This document shows, piece by piece, positions 1 to 6,744 of a stretch of 46,124 nt of DNA. The notes under the pieces are model-generated. The model was given only the letters and a program-made list of their open reading frames with translations. It did not search any database and was not told the DNA's origin. The stretch comes from a virus. A program made the position numbers and the translations under genes. Numbering within the stretch: position 1 is the first letter of the stretch; each line of letters opens with the position of its first letter. Location of the stretch: positions 1-46,124 of the IMG/VR virus record IMGVR_UViG_3300009194_000017; one strand, written 5' to 3'.

Positions 1-115
1 AATGATTGTCGCTATTAAGTGTTAATGATTGTCGCTATTAAGTGTTAATGATTGTCGCTATTAAGTGTTAATGATTGTCGCTATTAAGTGTTAATGATTG
101 TCGCTATTAAGCGTT
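1..115. repeat. Left-end 23-bp tandem repeat array (5 copies)
   Basis: Five head-to-tail copies of a 23-bp unit beginning AATGATTGTCGC. The first four are identical and the fifth has one T-to-C change near its end; a broken sixth copy begins at 116. The same unit in the same orientation fills the right end of the window (46007-46124). The unit is AT-rich and has no strong internal dyad. It could be an iteron, partition or packaging array, or a point where a circular assembly was opened. The copy number may be under-counted if reads were short. Confidence 0.95.
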
Positions 116-550
116 AATGATTGCTATCTATCACACGTTGTCATTTACAACAAAGTCGTCGCGCTGACCTCGTCGTCCTGGATCGTCCATATCAGCACTT
201 AGACATAGCACGAAGCATTGATCGCATCGATCTCACAAAGCTGACCACGATCATTGCGCTTAGAAGCTGCCTCTCGTGCGCTCCACTAAGCGCTTAGCAT
301 AACGCGCATGATATATCGTAAGCAGCTCTAAAAGCTCACCACGATGCTCTCAGCGCTTCTCATTGCGCACTTAGTACGTCGTCCAGCATGCACGCCCCGC
401 GCGCCTACGCGCACGCAATATAAGTATGACGTAGTTACGTATCGTTACATTTCTTTACGTTTCTTTACACACTTATCTCAAATATGCAGTATAGTTCTAA
501 TTGTCGGCCGCAAACGCGGCACTTAACCAAAAACGATATAGGTGATTATT
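116..550. other. Left non-coding region upstream of the first gene
   Basis: I see no credible gene here; the one 60-codon frame (344-526) lacks a ribosome binding site and has Arg/Thr-rich composition typical of a chance frame. There is a small dyad GTTGT-ACAAC near 138-152 and repeated TTTCTTTAC words near 450-468. TATAGT at 490-495 with TTTACA at 464-469 resembles a promoter for the gene at 551, but the 20-bp spacer is too long for a confident call. A short GCCGC-GCGGC hairpin follows near 508-521. Confidence 0.6.
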
Positions 551-937
551 ATGACTAACCAAGTTGAAGTTCAAGATCAAGAAATGACCAAGACCGAAGA
601 AGTAACTCAAGAAGTCCAAGAACTTGGCATTGAATTACTTGACACTGCCAAAAAGTTGACAGTGAAAGACATTGCTGAGAAGTTGAACGAGGTCATTGAA
701 AAAGTCAACACAATGGATACAAGTCGACCACAGGGCGATACAGTCCGGGACATCAAGTCGGACCGTGCAATGAATGAGGATGACGCACGAAGTGTGCTGC
801 TCGGTGACCTTAAAGATGTCTCAACTAAGGAAGCTGCAGTCGAGCTGGGACTTTCTTATGGTCAAGTTTATTCTTGCCGCAAGGGCTTTACTTTCAAAAA
901 AGTGTTTAAGGAATTCCGCGAGCTCGAAGCCGAATAA
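551..937 (+). CDS. Small putative DNA-binding protein with C-terminal HTH-like segment
   Basis: 128 residues; family not recognised. The start at 551 is chosen because AGGTG (540-544) sits 6 nt upstream; a GTG at 542 would overlap that site. The N-terminal half is very acidic (Glu/Gln/Asp-rich), the middle is predicted helical, and the C-terminal 35 residues read like a helix-turn-helix (STKEAAVELGLSYGQVYSCR). A rho-independent terminator follows immediately, so the gene is transcribed alone. Its place at the genome end and the HTH-like segment suggest an early regulatory role, which is inference only. Confidence 0.75.
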   Translation: MTNQVEVQDQEMTKTEEVTQEVQELGIELLDTAKKLTVKDIAEKLNEVIEKVNTMDTSRPQGDTVRDIKSDRAMNEDDARSVLLGDLKDVSTKEAAVELGLSYGQVYSCRKGFTFKKVFKEFRELEAE

Positions 938-956
938 CTTTAATCCTTTTAACCAA

Positions 957-977
957 GCCGCCTTCGGGCGGCTTTTT
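957..977 (+). terminator. Rho-independent terminator
   Basis: Perfect 6-bp stem GCCGCC-TTCG-GGCGGC with a stable TTCG loop, followed by five T residues. It ends the transcript of the gene at 551-937. Confidence 0.9.
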
Positions 978-998
978 GTGTCTTTTTCACGGCAATCT

Positions 999-1007
999 TG
1001 GTATACT
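999..1007 (+). promoter_or_regulatory. Extended -10 promoter for the gene at 1035
   Basis: TGG followed directly by TATACT gives an extended -10 element (TGnTATACT). It lies between a strong terminator and the start codon at 1035, leaving a short leader. No good -35 is visible. A similar TGGTATAGT lies before the first late gene near 45468-45476 on the other strand. Confidence 0.55.
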
Positions 1008-1034
1008 TTCTAAGTCATCAATTGGGAGACTATT

Positions 1035-1217
1035 ATGATTTTAAATTCTAAGGCTTTTCATTCTAATAACCTTACCCTTCAACTCATCTACCACAATGAC
1101 TTTGACATTTACACCATTAATATCCATCGCCACAATAATAATTCAGACATTGACCTTTTCGGCATCTTCACGACTTATAACGACGCATTATTAAAATTCA
1201 ATTCTATATCACTTTAA
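1035..1217 (+). CDS. Small hypothetical protein
   Basis: 60 residues, rich in Asn, His, Asp and aromatic residues; family not recognised. Start supported by GGGAGA about 7 nt upstream. It has its own promoter-like element (999-1007) and terminator (1231-1254), a layout typical of a short early phage gene. No membrane segment or motif is visible. Confidence 0.65.
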   Translation: MILNSKAFHSNNLTLQLIYHNDFDIYTINIHRHNNNSDIDLFGIFTTYNDALLKFNSISL

Positions 1218-1230
1218 TCCTTATAACCAA

Positions 1231-1254
1231 AGCCGCAATTATGCGGCTTTTTTA
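1231..1254 (+). terminator. Rho-independent terminator
   Basis: Perfect 7-bp stem AGCCGCA-ATTA-TGCGGCT followed by T residues. It closes the one-gene transcript of 1035-1217. Confidence 0.9.
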
Positions 1255-1819
1255 TGCCTCAAATCCGGCGATCATCTGGTTCGTCCGGACACCTGCCCTG
1301 CAATCGCCCGACGTCCGCCGAACCTCTCGTCGTCTCCAGCTACAATGTCATTAAGGCCCGTAGCCAACATCGGCCTACGCCCAAAGTGCTCAGATCAGCG
1401 CTCTCAGCGCCCTGTATCAGCATCTCTGCTATGAGCTACTCAGAGCGCATCCAGCTACTTTTAATGCTAGCCAGTAGGTATACCTAGGTAAGTGCTAATA
1501 GCGCTGCTCTGAGCGCTCTGAGTAGCTAGAATAGCTACTTGAGGTATATACCTATAGCTACATATTACAAAGTGCTACCAAAGCTACCCAGGTAGCCCTA
1601 GTCAGCCAAAGTCACTTAGTGCGCAGTACCCATCGCCATAGCGCCAAAAGCTTCCCCAAGCCATTCTCAGCGCCTCCTGTAGCACTGCCAAATCCATGGC
1701 ACTAAGAACCATGATCCCAGCACAAAGTGCCAAGACCTTGGCACAAACCACTAAGATCCATGCCCTAAGCCCATGACATGTCTATACAGATTTCCATGGT
1801 CCACGTGTCCATACAGATT

Positions 1820-1930
1820 CATGACGTCCATACAGATCCTTATGGACCATGTGCCCATACAGATTCATGACGTCCATACAGATCCTTATGGACCATGTGC
1901 CCATACAGATTCATGACGTCCATACAGATT
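1820..1930. repeat. 46-bp tandem repeat, about 2.4 copies
   Basis: Identical 46-bp units at 1820-1865 and 1866-1911, then a partial third copy. Each unit contains CCATACAGAT twice, once followed by CC and once by T, so the motif recurs roughly every 20-26 bp. Related CTATACAGAT words occur at 1792-1801 and inside early genes near 6540 and 11432. Confidence 0.9.
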
Positions 1931-1962
1931 TTAGTCACAGGTATGCCCATACAAGTTGCTTG

Positions 1963-2058
1963 GACGCCAAGGACTTAGCACGGAGCGCCAAGGACTTAGC
2001 GCTAGGATCCATGGATTAGGTCATGAAGCGCCAAGGGCTTAGCACTAGGATCCATGGA
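1963..2058. repeat. Direct repeats of GCGCCAAGG-CTTAGC words
   Basis: Three related copies begin near 1963, 1984 and 2028. The last two share about 30 bp (GCGCCAAGG, CTTAGC, CTAGGATCCATGGA) with few mismatches. They are built from the same short words (CCAAG, CTTAGCAC, TCCATGGA) scattered through the genome ends and the early region. Confidence 0.8.
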
Positions 2059-2427
2059 TGCCTATACAAATGCTAAAATTATGACATTACAAATAGTTAA
2101 CGTCCTGCAGGGATCGGTGCGGCATGGACCGGGCAGCTGATGTGTGCAAAAAATAACCAAGACCTTGGATCCATGTACTAAGCGCTTTGAGCTTTGTGCT
2201 CTAAGTAGTTGAATTCATTGAAAAAGCTCCTAAGTTGTTGTTTTTATAGATACAGTTCATTTTTATTTTTAGTTTTAACCTCAGGAGCGCTTTTTATTTT
2301 TATTTTTTTGTTGCTTATGTAACTTTGTAAACTAAGTTTATAAGTTGTTGAATTCTATAGCTTAAATTCCATGAACCTGGCCATTTCCAGACTAATTTTA
2401 GCATGGACCATAATTCCTTAAATTTAT

Positions 2428-2650
2428 AAGTTGTTGTTTTTATTGATACAATTCATTTTTATTTATATTTTTATTTATGTAGCTAAGTTGAATTATAAAA
2501 TTAAGTTAGTGTACCTCCTGCAAGGGTCCCTGCACAGTGTTCTTACTCTCTCCTGTTCTCCTATACAGACACCTTATTTTATTTATATAAACTTAACTAA
2601 TAAATAAAAATATAAATAAAAATGACTTGTATCTATCATAACAACAACTT
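2428..2650. repeat. AT-rich 51-bp inverted repeat (origin candidate)
   Basis: The left arm at 2428-2478 (AAGTTGTTG, GATACAA, CATTTTTATTTATATTT) is repeated in inverted orientation at 2600-2650 with only a few mismatches. About 120 bp lie between the arms, including a C/T-rich stretch near 2545-2560 and CTATACAGA. A third, partial copy in the left-arm orientation lies at 2231-2271. Long AT-rich inverted repeats in a non-coding region are typical of phage origins, but also of other cis-acting sites. Confidence 0.75.
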
Positions 2651-2755
2651 GTGGCGCAGCGAAGTAGTTTTCATTTATACTTTTTTGTTGCTTATGTAAC
2701 AAATGCACACAAATTCTAAGGTTCTTAGCACCAAGCGCTAAGCCCGTAGCTCTTT

Positions 2756-2844
2756 GTTATAACCAAAAGTTTACCAGAGGTTCAATTGCTTATAACCAAG
2801 AACATAGCCCCAAGCTCCTAGTTATAACCAAAAGTTTACCAGAG
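2756..2844. repeat. 24-bp direct repeat pair
   Basis: A 24-bp sequence (GTTATAACCAAAAG continuing to TTACCAGAG) occurs exactly at 2756-2779 and 2821-2844, separated by 41 bp. Spaced identical direct repeats beside the AT-rich section could be initiator sites; no protein partner can be named. Confidence 0.85.
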
Positions 2845-2961
2845 ATTACAAAAGGGTTAAGTTGGCACTTTTACCCACCCCATCGACATTTAAGCTAACT
2901 TGTAATAGCAACTTGTAACTTTAAAGTAGCTATAAACAATGCGCACCAGCCTACCTCTAGT

Positions 2962-3030
2962 AGCTCTGAGCAGCTACTTACTAGGTAGCACGTAGGGTAA
3001 TATGGGTAGCTACAAAAGTAGCTCCAGAGC
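2962..3030 (+). repeat. Dispersed hairpin element, copy 1 (divergent)
   Basis: Core CGTAGGGTAATATGG at 2991-3005 matches the core of the other copies except that it lacks the leading AGCC. It is flanked by imperfect inverted arms: GCTCTG...AGCTACTT on the left and AAGTAGCT...CAGAGC on the right. It lies in non-coding DNA. Confidence 0.6.
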
Positions 3031-3123
3031 GCTCTCATTAGCTCTCTAATACCGAGTCACTAAGCACCAAGCGCAGGGATCTCAGGTCCTAGTGCCAGAT
3101 CAGTTCATGGACCACTCACGCAC

Positions 3124-3147
3124 AAAAAAGCCGGCCCATAAGCCGGC
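3124..3147 (-). terminator. Rho-independent terminator of the leftward early operon
   Basis: Read leftward: GCCGGC-TTATGG-GCCGGC followed by six T residues. It lies 25 bp beyond the stop of the last leftward early gene (3172), as expected for an operon end. Confidence 0.9.
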
Positions 3148-3171
3148 GTAAAACAGTCAAACCACTGTATC

Positions 3172-3543
3172 TCAGGGCGCGGAAGTATCCTCAGCAATAC
3201 TCAGAATTTCTTCGATAACCTCTTCGACCCATATTTTATCAATACCATTGTAGTCGTTGCTATAAGCAATACTCACTGACTGCTCAAAGTCGCCTTTGAC
3301 GAAGCCACTAAAGTGCTGATTCCTGGACTTAACGCCAAAGATACATGTCAACCTTACTTGTATATCATCGATTGAGAACACAATGGCGAATCTGTGGCAA
3401 TTATTTGTAAGGCGAATTACGTCGATGTACCCTTCATGGACGTCGTATACCCCGTCATCTAACTCGATGCGGCAGGGCTGGGCGCGATGGTCCAAGAGCA
3501 TACGTTTGCAGATTGTCTTAATAGCTTGATGTTTAAAGTTCAT
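3172..3543 (-). CDS. Hypothetical early protein, last gene of the leftward operon
   Basis: 123 residues; family not recognised. The start at 3543 is preferred over an ATG at 3552 because GAGGG then stands about 10 nt upstream, and because this ATG overlaps the end of the upstream coding frame (stop at 3533), as expected for translational coupling. Mixed polar and hydrophobic composition with predicted beta-strands (VYDVHEGYIDVIRL, HRFAIVFSIDDIQVRLTCIF) and an acidic C-terminus. No motif of known function. A terminator follows at 3124-3147. Confidence 0.7.
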   Translation of the reverse strand: MNFKHQAIKTICKRMLLDHRAQPCRIELDDGVYDVHEGYIDVIRLTNNCHRFAIVFSIDDIQVRLTCIFGVKSRNQHFSGFVKGDFEQSVSIAYSNDYNGIDKIWVEEVIEEILSIAEDTSAP

Positions 3544-3918
3544 AACCAGCATCCCTCAGCAAGTCAGCATTCTTCGGTTCAAGTTCAAAATGACCTTCAC
3601 AAACGACCCAACGATAGAGTTCTTCTTCGAGTCGACTGAGGCCCGCCTCGTCGAAAGCTTCGAATTCCATAGTCTCAAGGATAAGGTCGTAGTGCTCAGT
3701 GCCAAGCGCATCGTCCTCATCGTCCTCATCGCCTCTATAATGTCAATAAAGACGGTGAAATCATCACTATTGGTCTTGTAAGCAAAGACCTCAGCTTGGT
3801 CAAGCGTTTCATCGCTACAGTCCGCGTAACTCTTAGCGGCATCACAACCTGTGTCAATGAGCGCCTGCAACGTTGTGCGGGTGCGTGTTGATTTGAATTC
3901 ATTGAATGTGCGGTGCAT
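3533..3918 (-). CDS. Hypothetical early protein with an apparent -1 frame disruption
   Basis: The first about 60 residues (from MHRTFNEF to VFIDII) read in one frame. In that frame the rest becomes Arg/Thr/Ser-rich until a stop at 3556. In the -1 frame from about 3742 down, the same DNA encodes an acidic, protein-like tail (GDEDDEDD, then EAFDEAGLSRLEEELYR, ending RDAGYEL) that stops at 3533 and overlaps the next start codon. The two halves look like one protein of about 128 residues. The switch region (3710-3742) holds a 9-bp tandem repeat, read leftward GATGAGGAC, where an indel or sequencing error is easy; no classical slippery heptamer is visible. Family not recognised. Confidence 0.65.
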
Positions 3919-4030
3919 AATATGCTCCTGGACAAGTGGTCCGTGGTTGATTTGTCATCACGGTTATAAGTAAACACCAAAACTCATAAACAATGCGCTC
4001 AAAAGCTAACTTTGAGCTATTTGGACTAAC

Positions 4031-4121
4031 CTGCTACGCTCTGAGATCGCTCAGAAATACTTTTTAGCAGGCTAGCCCGTAGGGTAACATAGCTTAAAAG
4101 TTATAAGTTTCTGAGCGTTTT
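4031..4121 (+). repeat. Dispersed hairpin element, copy 2
   Basis: Core AGCCCGTAGGGTAACAT at 4074-4090 lies between perfect 10-bp arms CGCTCAGAAA (4048-4057) and TTTCTGAGCG (4108-4117), followed by four T residues. An outer CCTGCTA/TAGCAGG pair (4030-4036, 4065-4071) and an inner CTGAG-ATCG-CTCAG hairpin offer alternative pairings. The 3' arm overlaps the last codons of the leftward gene 4101-4406, so this copy lies antisense to local transcription and could act as a two-way terminator. Confidence 0.8.
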
Positions 4122-4406
4122 AAGTGCTTCGTCGACCTCATTAAAAGACGTCTCAACAACATACTCAAGCTTGTCTTTATCAACCACTGGGACGAACATG
4201 TTAATGTCGTACTCACTTGATTCTGGGAGGTCGACCTTTATGACGTAGATAACAGTTAAAAACGAGAAGTTATGGTCAAAAGCTTCGACCAGACTACTAA
4301 GCGCTCCGTGCGCAGTGCTTGATGTGGCCCACCCATAGACGCAGTAAGCGTAGAAGTGGTGCTCAGCACTAGGCTCTACGTTCACAGATTCAGTCTTAAT
4401 TTTCAT
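4101..4406 (-). CDS. Hypothetical early protein (paralogue of 5177-5464)
   Basis: 101 residues, family not recognised. It shares an architecture with the protein at 5177-5464: start M-IKTE-V, then FYA (FHA in the paralogue), a WAT motif, a Gly/Ala helix of about 15 residues, a hydrophobic strand, and a C-terminal V(D/E)-A-K helix. This suggests an old duplication. It overlaps the upstream gene by 11 nt, and its 3' end runs into hairpin element copy 2. Confidence 0.7.
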   Translation of the reverse strand: MKIKTESVNVEPSAEHHFYAYCVYGWATSSTAHGALSSLVEAFDHNFSFLTVIYVIKVDLPESSEYDINMFVPVVDKDKLEYVVETSFNEVDEALKTLRNL

Positions 4407-4626
4407 AGTACTCTACATCTTCAACTGTTGCGGTTTTTACTTCACAATATGCGTACGGATTTGCTTGCCAGACGAGATGCTGGATTTCTGCAAATGAGTC
4501 ATGCTCAGATGTGACACAGATATGCATACCTAAGCGATCTTGACCAATAACAAAGATGTCATTCTCAGCAAAGATCTTTGCGAGTTTTGCATGGTCAAGG
4601 TCCGTGGTAATTATCCTGTTAATCAT
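4396..4626 (-). CDS. Hypothetical early protein
   Basis: 76 residues, family not recognised. Acidic (Asp/Glu-rich) with a probable alpha/beta fold. GGAGG lies about 5 nt before the start on the leftward strand. It overlaps the following gene (4101-4406) by 11 nt and lies 20 bp after the gene at 4647-5180. No motif of known function. Confidence 0.7.
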   Translation of the reverse strand: MINRIITTDLDHAKLAKIFAENDIFVIGQDRLGMHICVTSEHDSFAEIQHLVWQANPYAYCEVKTATVEDVEYYEN

Positions 4627-4646
4627 AGGTCCTCCAGATTACAAGC

Positions 4647-5180
4647 TCATTGAACGGTGACAATCGTAGATTTTACATTGTCTGGCTTCTTTGGTACATA
4701 TGGGTCGCAAGAGGCTACGTAGTGAATATGACCGCCAAGTGGTTCACTGATAACATGTACTTCATCATTAGAGGCCTTCAGCAGATCTTGCAAACGATCC
4801 ACTGTAATGGCGTATCCAAAGTAGCCAATGGAGTCGTTCCCAGGCTGCAGCACAATATCAACGCAGTGAATGTCGTCCAATACAAGGCCATATGCTCCGC
4901 CTGACCACCAGTTGTTTGACTCCAGAACTGTACCGTCTTTGAGTGTCCTTTTGAACTCACGACCAGCGAAACCCAGGAACTTAGACTTACCCCTTGATCG
5001 TGGCTTATAGACGATATATGCGATAATGCCGTCTTGCTCAGCCCAGATATAGTTATGCTTTGTACGATTCCAGATAGGTTCATTTGCATCGAACTTTGGC
5101 ATCTCATCGACATACACAAATATCTGAGGGCTGTTACCGTAACCTTGCATCCAATCGATTTTGAGTTGAGTGATTTTCAT
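4647..5180 (-). CDS. Hypothetical early protein
   Basis: 177 residues, family not recognised by name. A central Gly/Trp-rich block (KFLGFAGREFKRTLKDGT, then NNWWSGGAYG) looks like a conserved beta-rich core; the C-terminus holds a possible metal- or substrate-binding stretch with several His residues (EVHVISEPLGGHIHYVAS). No signal peptide or membrane segment. It overlaps the upstream gene by 4 nt (ATGA), so translation is probably coupled. Confidence 0.75.
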   Translation of the reverse strand: MKITQLKIDWMQGYGNSPQIFVYVDEMPKFDANEPIWNRTKHNYIWAEQDGIIAYIVYKPRSRGKSKFLGFAGREFKRTLKDGTVLESNNWWSGGAYGLVLDDIHCVDIVLQPGNDSIGYFGYAITVDRLQDLLKASNDEVHVISEPLGGHIHYVASCDPYVPKKPDNVKSTIVTVQ

Positions 5181-5464
5181 GACATTTGCTCCTTAATAGC
5201 TTGTTCTACAGAGACGCACGTGCGGATACTAAGTGCCAAGAGCGTAGTGCCTTCGTGCTTAAAGCTAGGCACATATTCAACTGAGTAACCAGGCGCATAA
5301 GGCGCCTGGCCGTATTTAAGAGCAATCATGGGCTTAGAGCTGCATGCTAAGCACTTAGCCAATTGCTTCACTGCGCCCTCAGGGCTAGGCGCTACGGCCG
5401 TAGCCCAGAGGCATGATGCGTGGAATGTCGATCCGACTTGCTCTGTCTTGATAGTCATAGTCAT
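5177..5464 (-). CDS. Hypothetical early protein (paralogue of 4101-4406)
   Basis: 95 residues. The N-terminus (MTMTIKTEQV), the FHA and WAT motifs and the helix-strand-helix order parallel the protein at 4101-4406, so the two look like paralogues. Family and function not recognised. It is the first gene after the promoter at 5511-5539 and overlaps the next gene by ATGA. No strong ribosome binding site precedes the ATG at 5464; the second ATG, six nt in, is an alternative start. Confidence 0.7.
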   Translation of the reverse strand: MTMTIKTEQVGSTFHASCLWATAVAPSPEGAVKQLAKCLACSSKPMIALKYGQAPYAPGYSVEYVPSFKHEGTTLLALSIRTCVSVEQAIKEQMS

Positions 5465-5510
5465 AATGTACAGCTTTTATCGTTTGTGGTTAACTTCATT
5501 TCACAAGTGC

Positions 5511-5539
5511 ATCATATATCGCATAGCGAGAGTTGTAAA
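5511..5539 (-). promoter_or_regulatory. Sigma70-like early promoter
   Basis: Read leftward: TTTACA (5534-5539), a 17-bp spacer, TATGAT (5511-5516). Both boxes and the spacing are near consensus. It drives the genes from 5464 leftward. Confidence 0.75.
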
Positions 5540-5546
5540 TGATTAA

Positions 5547-5921
5547 TTACACAGACGAAGCTTTCACGAGAGACTTAGGCACCATGTCCAGGTCAAAGTT
5601 ACGTTCGCCCTTGTACCAGTCGTTGTAGACAACGTAGCGGTAGAATTCGTGACCATAGAAGTCTACAGGCTTCAATGTAATAAAGAGAGAATCACCAACT
5701 CTGTAGAAGCTCTCTATAACTGTCTCGCATTCTGCGTAGATATAGAATTGGCGAGGGTCATTTGCGTCCATATCTTTGAAGACATGAGTTTGCATTACTG
5801 CGTATACATGGTCACCAACTTTGGGCTCAGGGAGCTTAATGTCACAATAATCCTCGCCAAGATATTTGAGCGGCACGTTTGGAGCCTGGTCGTAGAGTTG
5901 AAAGATATCGAGTACGTCCAT
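5547..5921 (-). CDS. Hypothetical early protein
   Basis: 124 residues, acidic and rich in Tyr/Phe/Asp; family not recognised. Sequence suggests a beta-strand-rich small domain (GDHVYAVMQTHVF, QFYIYAECETVIESFYRV, GDSLFITLKPVDF). GGTG a few nt upstream of the ATG serves as a weak ribosome binding site. It follows the promoter at 5966-5995 and ends just before the promoter at 5511-5539, so it is probably a single-gene unit. Confidence 0.75.
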   Translation of the reverse strand: MDVLDIFQLYDQAPNVPLKYLGEDYCDIKLPEPKVGDHVYAVMQTHVFKDMDANDPRQFYIYAECETVIESFYRVGDSLFITLKPVDFYGHEFYRYVVYNDWYKGERNFDLDMVPKSLVKASSV

Positions 5922-5965
5922 ACAAGTTCACCTATGTCGTTGTGGTAAGTTGTCATCTCAAGTAC

Positions 5966-5995
5966 ACTATACAACTTCATATAGCGATAGTACAA
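5966..5995 (-). promoter_or_regulatory. Sigma70-like early promoter
   Basis: Read leftward: TTGTAC (5990-5995), an 18-bp spacer, TATAGT (5966-5971), about 45 bp before the start codon at 5921. Confidence 0.6.
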
Positions 5996-6057
5996 ATAAA
6001 AACGCTCAGACTAAGTGCTGGGCGCGTGGGTTTAAGTGCTACGATAGTGCACAGCCC

Positions 6058-6240
6058 TTAAAATACAGGCGTTGCTTTTGAGTGTTTAATGTCAGCGTCT
6101 GGAATATCTTTGAGTAAGATGGCCTTAGCTTTTGTCTTAGCAGTGCTAGCATTGTCAGCTTGAACAGTAATAAAGATTGGGCGCCTCATTCTTACGGTCT
6201 TAGCCCTAAGGACGAAGCGCACTTGATACATGTCAACCAT
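6058..6240 (-). CDS. Small basic hypothetical protein
   Basis: 60 residues, strongly basic (Lys/Arg-rich). The start MVDMYQ at 6240 is chosen because AAGGG lies 6 nt upstream; a longer reading would overlap the XRE-like gene. Core VRFVLRAKTVRMRRPIFITVQA followed by an Ala/Lys helix could be a compact beta-alpha nucleic-acid-binding domain, but the family is not recognised. It directly follows the XRE-like regulator (stop at 6242) and is likely co-translated. Confidence 0.65.
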   Translation of the reverse strand: MVDMYQVRFVLRAKTVRMRRPIFITVQADNASTAKTKAKAILLKDIPDADIKHSKATPVF

Positions 6241-6241
6241 A

Positions 6242-6478
6242 TTAACCCTTAGTCCAAGTGATTTGATAGCCAAGTGCTTCGGCTACGTTCATCAGCGTAA
6301 TAACTCGTGGCGACTTAGTCTTACCGTCACGCCAATTACGAATAGCAGAGCTACTGCACATTGCACGATCAGCAAGGTCTGCTAAGCACTCACTTTGGAG
6401 GTCGATGCAAACCTGATGAAAAAGGTCTTGCAAGTCTGAGTTAGTGCCTGATACTGGGAGAGCTATGACCTGGCCCAT
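6242..6478 (-). CDS. XRE/Cro-like HTH transcriptional regulator
   Basis: 78 residues. Start MGQVIALP at 6478 is supported by AGGGG about 8 nt upstream. Residues about 15-75 form a Cro/C1-type helix-turn-helix: a helix ending in ECLADLADRA, the turn and recognition helix CSSSAIRNWRDGKTKSPR, then a helix LMNVAEALGYQI. Such small regulators repress early phage promoters or act as Cro-like switches. The palindromes in several leftward early promoter spacers (for example 7115-7126) are candidate operators; that pairing is inference. Confidence 0.8.
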   Translation of the reverse strand: MGQVIALPVSGTNSDLQDLFHQVCIDLQSECLADLADRAMCSSSAIRNWRDGKTKSPRVITLMNVAEALGYQITWTKG

Positions 6479-6482
6479 ACAT

Positions 6483-6743
6483 TTACCCCTGCGCAAAGAA
6501 CTTGATTTCAATCGACTGAGCGTTGTTACTCATCGACGTGTCTATACAGATTGAGCCATTGACATATTTACTATGAGCTGTGAGTTTTCGAAATACATCG
6601 TTGACATACATCGTCAGCTCGTACAATGCCTCTGGTGCACTAAGCGCCAAGTACTCAGCGCTTAGGTTGATAGCCATCATGCGAGACGTAGTGGCATCAA
6701 CCACTACGTTATCGTTGTTAATTAGGACGTAGACATACCGCAT
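6483..6743 (-). CDS. Hypothetical early protein
   Basis: 86 residues, family not recognised. Starts with a beta-strand (MRYVYVLINNDNVVVDATTS) and continues with a helix rich in Ala/Leu. It ends 4 nt before the XRE-like start, and its last codons carry that gene's AGGGG ribosome binding site. The DNA around 6639-6667 contains the short words CTAAGCGCCAAG and AGCGCTTAG seen in the non-coding regions. Confidence 0.7.
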   Translation of the reverse strand: MRYVYVLINNDNVVVDATTSRMMAINLSAEYLALSAPEALYELTMYVNDVFRKLTAHSKYVNGSICIDTSMSNNAQSIEIKFFAQG

Positions 6744-6744
6744 G

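Larger units (their letters stand above)
1255..3123. other. Large repeat-rich non-coding region, candidate origin or cis-acting locus
   Basis: About 1.9 kb without a credible gene on either strand; the longest frame (1254-1487) starts in a terminator and has no ribosome binding site. It holds, in order: AGCGCTCTGAGTAGCT-like words (1440-1620), a 46-bp tandem repeat (1820-1930), GCGCCAAGG-type repeats (1963-2058), an AT-rich section with a 51-bp inverted repeat (2428-2650), a 24-bp direct repeat (2756-2844) and a copy of the dispersed hairpin element (2962-3030). Density of repeats next to an AT-rich segment fits a replication origin or a recombination or packaging locus, but no known initiator site was recognised. 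Confidence 0.7.

Noticed and set aside
1-115. CRISPR array
   Set aside because: The repeats are directly adjacent without spacers, and there are no cas1 or cas2 genes; the Cas4-like nuclease is part of the replication region.
344-526. 60-codon rightward frame near the left end
   Set aside because: No ribosome binding site, Arg/Thr-rich random composition, and it overlaps the likely promoter of the gene at 551.
1254-1487. 77-codon rightward frame
   Set aside because: It begins in the tail of a terminator, lacks a ribosome binding site and lies in repeat-rich DNA.
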